A stretch of 14,045 nt of DNA, taken from Methanobacteriota archaeon (GTDB lineage Archaea > Thermoplasmatota > Thermoplasmata > Methanomassiliicoccales > Methanomethylophilaceae). The notes below the pieces were generated by a model that made no database searches, was not told where the DNA came from, and was given only the letters and a program-made list of their open reading frames with translations. A program made the translations under genes and the position numbers. The stretch is taken from contig JAAYAP010000030.1 in the NCBI GenBank assembly GCA_012719315.1, positions 1 through 14,045 on the forward strand, given 5' to 3'. Below, piece by piece: positions 12,765 through 14,045 of this stretch (position 1 is its first letter; every line of letters begins with the position of its first letter).

Positions 12765-13688
12765 ATGCTGGATAAAATGGTGATGTGGGCGATCTTCGGG
12801 ATCATCATCGTGTTCCTGCTGGCTCTGGACCTGGGGGCCTTCAACCGCGAATCCAAGCACATCCCGGTGCGCAGAGCGCTGATGTTCACGGCGCTGTGGA
12901 TCTCCGTGGCGATGGCATTCGCCGTGTTCGTCTACTTCGAGATGGGCTCCGGGAAAGCCATGGAGTTCCTGGCGGCGTATGTGGTCGAGAAGGCCATGAG
13001 CGTCGACAACATCTTCCTGTTCCTGGTCATCTTCTCCTATTTCTCCATACCGGACGAGCATCAGCACAAGGCGCTCTTCTACGGCGTGATCGGCGCGATA
13101 GCGTTCCGTGCGCTGTTCATCTTCCTGGGTGCGGAGCTGCTGATCCACTTCCATGCGGTGATGTACGTGTTCGGCATCATCCTGGTCGCCGTCGCCTTCA
13201 AGACGATGTTCGGCAGGATCGAGGACGGCCGCGAATCGGCCGCGATCAGGCTGAGCCGGTTCATCAAGGCCTCGCCGGAACCGGACGGGGACCGGTTCTT
13301 CACCGTCAGGGACGGTGTCAGGATGGCGACGCCGCTGTTCCTGTGCATGATCGTCATCGAACTCTCCGACATCATGTTCGCCTTCGATTCGATACCGGCC
13401 TGCCTGTCGATAACCACCGACACGTTCATCGTCTACACCTCGAACATCTTCGCGATCCTGGGCCTGAGGTCGCTGTACTTCGCACTCAGGGGCGCCATGG
13501 ACGCTCTGAAGTACATGAAATACGGGCTGGGGGCGATACTGCTCTTCGTCGGCGCCAAGATGCTGCTGACCGACGTCGTCGATGTGACGGTGGGCTTCTC
13601 GCTGGCGTTCATCCTCGCCGTCCTGGCGCTGACCGCGGTCGCATCATACGTGATGGACAGGCGCGGCAGGCTTCAGAGCACTTTGTAA
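12765..13688 (+). CDS. TerC/Alx family integral membrane protein
   Basis: The TerC family contains membrane proteins tied to tellurite resistance and, for several bacterial members, manganese export or loading of secreted metalloenzymes. The 307-residue product has about eight or nine membrane segments, for example around 5-25, 38-58, 83-94, 105-122, 131-147, 190-210, 221-241, 253-268 and 276-297. Conserved acidic positions are in place: EKAMSVDNIFLF at 75-86, and ELSDIMFAFDSIPA at 199-212 followed by ITTDTFIVYTSNIFAILGLR. The soluble loop at 150-185 is the usual variable one. No TATA box is visible in the 47-bp gap after dnaJ and a purine-rich GAGGATGAG lies before the ATG, so it is probably co-transcribed with the chaperone genes. 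The transported ion cannot be read from sequence. Its last 16 bases overlap the convergent GNAT gene. Confidence 0.9.
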   Translation: MLDKMVMWAIFGIIIVFLLALDLGAFNRESKHIPVRRALMFTALWISVAMAFAVFVYFEMGSGKAMEFLAAYVVEKAMSVDNIFLFLVIFSYFSIPDEHQHKALFYGVIGAIAFRALFIFLGAELLIHFHAVMYVFGIILVAVAFKTMFGRIEDGRESAAIRLSRFIKASPEPDGDRFFTVRDGVRMATPLFLCMIVIELSDIMFAFDSIPACLSITTDTFIVYTSNIFAILGLRSLYFALRGAMDALKYMKYGLGAILLFVGAKMLLTDVVDVTVGFSLAFILAVLALTAVASYVMDRRGRLQSTL

Positions 13689-14045
13689 AACAGCCTTCCC
13701 GAGCAGGTGCAGGGCCTTCCACATGTCGGGCACATATGCCCCTCGGGCGAATCGACGAACTGGTTCCAGTACCCCTTTATGGCGTAGGAGGGCGTCATCC
13801 CCATGGTGACGAGCATCCTGCCGATGTTGCAGTGGCCGCTGCGGTCCTCCCATCCCATGGCGACGAGCGCTTCGACGCCTTTTTCCGCGAACGTGTCCGT
13901 GCATCGCTCGAACAGCATCGTGCCCACGCCTCTGCCTTTGTGACGGTCATCCACCGACACCGAGTCGAAGAGCCCGATCAGGCGCTTTGACTCCAGCAGC
14001 CGACGTTCGGGCCCATCGGGCAGGCGGAGCCGTTCATCCAGCTCG
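13673..14045 (-). CDS. GNAT family N-acetyltransferase with Cys-rich tail, 3' part (cut by window edge)
   Basis: 123 residues are visible and the frame stays open to base 14045, so the true start lies outside; the GTG at 13960 is internal. The acetyl-CoA-binding motif A is clear: VSVDDRHKGRGVGTMLFERC, a beta strand followed by the R-G-x-G loop and a helix. Then come VEALVAMGWE and NIGRMLVTMGMTPSYAIKGYW, the region near the end of a GNAT fold. The chain ends with a cysteine cluster, MCPTCGRPCTCSGRLFYKVL, with C-x2-C-x3-C-x-C spacing that could bind a metal. Such a tail is not part of the core GNAT fold. The substrate is unknown. The gene converges on terC and shares 16 bases with it. Confidence 0.85.
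   Translation of the reverse strand, partial: ELDERLRLPDGPERRLLESKRLIGLFDSVSVDDRHKGRGVGTMLFERCTDTFAEKGVEALVAMGWEDRSGHCNIGRMLVTMGMTPSYAIKGYWNQFVDSPEGHMCPTCGRPCTCSGRLFYKVL

Noticed and set aside
1..14045. CRISPR array, insertion sequence, phage or plasmid genes
   Set aside because: No regularly spaced repeats, transposase motifs, integrase or terminal inverted repeats were seen.

Overview
The window is chromosomal DNA from a euryarchaeon, most likely of the Thermoplasmata and plausibly Methanomassiliicoccales. The evidence is archaeal: a group II chaperonin (thermosome), an archaeal-type hypoxanthine/guanine phosphoribosyltransferase, a tRNA without encoded CCA, TATA boxes about 25 bases before start codons, and several apparently leaderless genes. 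HypE points to NiFe-hydrogenase maturation, as expected in a methanogen. All complete genes end in TGA or TAA and none in TAG, which fits (but does not prove) a pyrrolysine-using lineage. The DNA is G+C-rich, so nearly every gene carries long spurious frames on the other strand.

Layout. 1-439 (minus): 5' third of a DUF1015 protein. 555-626 (minus): tRNA-Arg(TCG). 744-1790 (plus): hypE, convergent with apt (1800-2324, minus); a perfect hairpin lies at the junction. apt is divergent from hpt (2472-3041, plus), making a head-to-head purine-salvage pair. 3042-3395 is a gap that appears to hold a very small Cys-rich gene on the minus strand with its own promoter. 3396-4898 (minus): a regulator with two winged-helix domains that arose by internal duplication. 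It is divergent from 5023-7290 (plus), a bacterial-type PLP-dependent arginine decarboxylase resembling AdiA. 7466-9094 (plus): thermosome subunit. 9161-12717 (plus): grpE-dnaK-dnaJ. 12765-13688 (plus): TerC-family membrane protein, probably read from the chaperone operon. 13673-14045 (minus): 3' part of a GNAT acetyltransferase whose end overlaps terC.

How the genes work together. The 7.4-12.7 kb section is a protein-folding block joining the archaeal chaperonin to the bacterial-type Hsp70 machine, each with its own promoter. The 3.4-7.3 kb section looks like a regulator/target pair in which the duplicated HTH protein may control acid- or arginine-linked decarboxylation. apt and hpt together recycle adenine and hypoxanthine/guanine with PRPP. 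No mobile element, CRISPR array or phage gene was seen. The least explained items are the duplicated regulator with its shared promoter region and the small Cys-rich reading frame near 3.1-3.2 kb.
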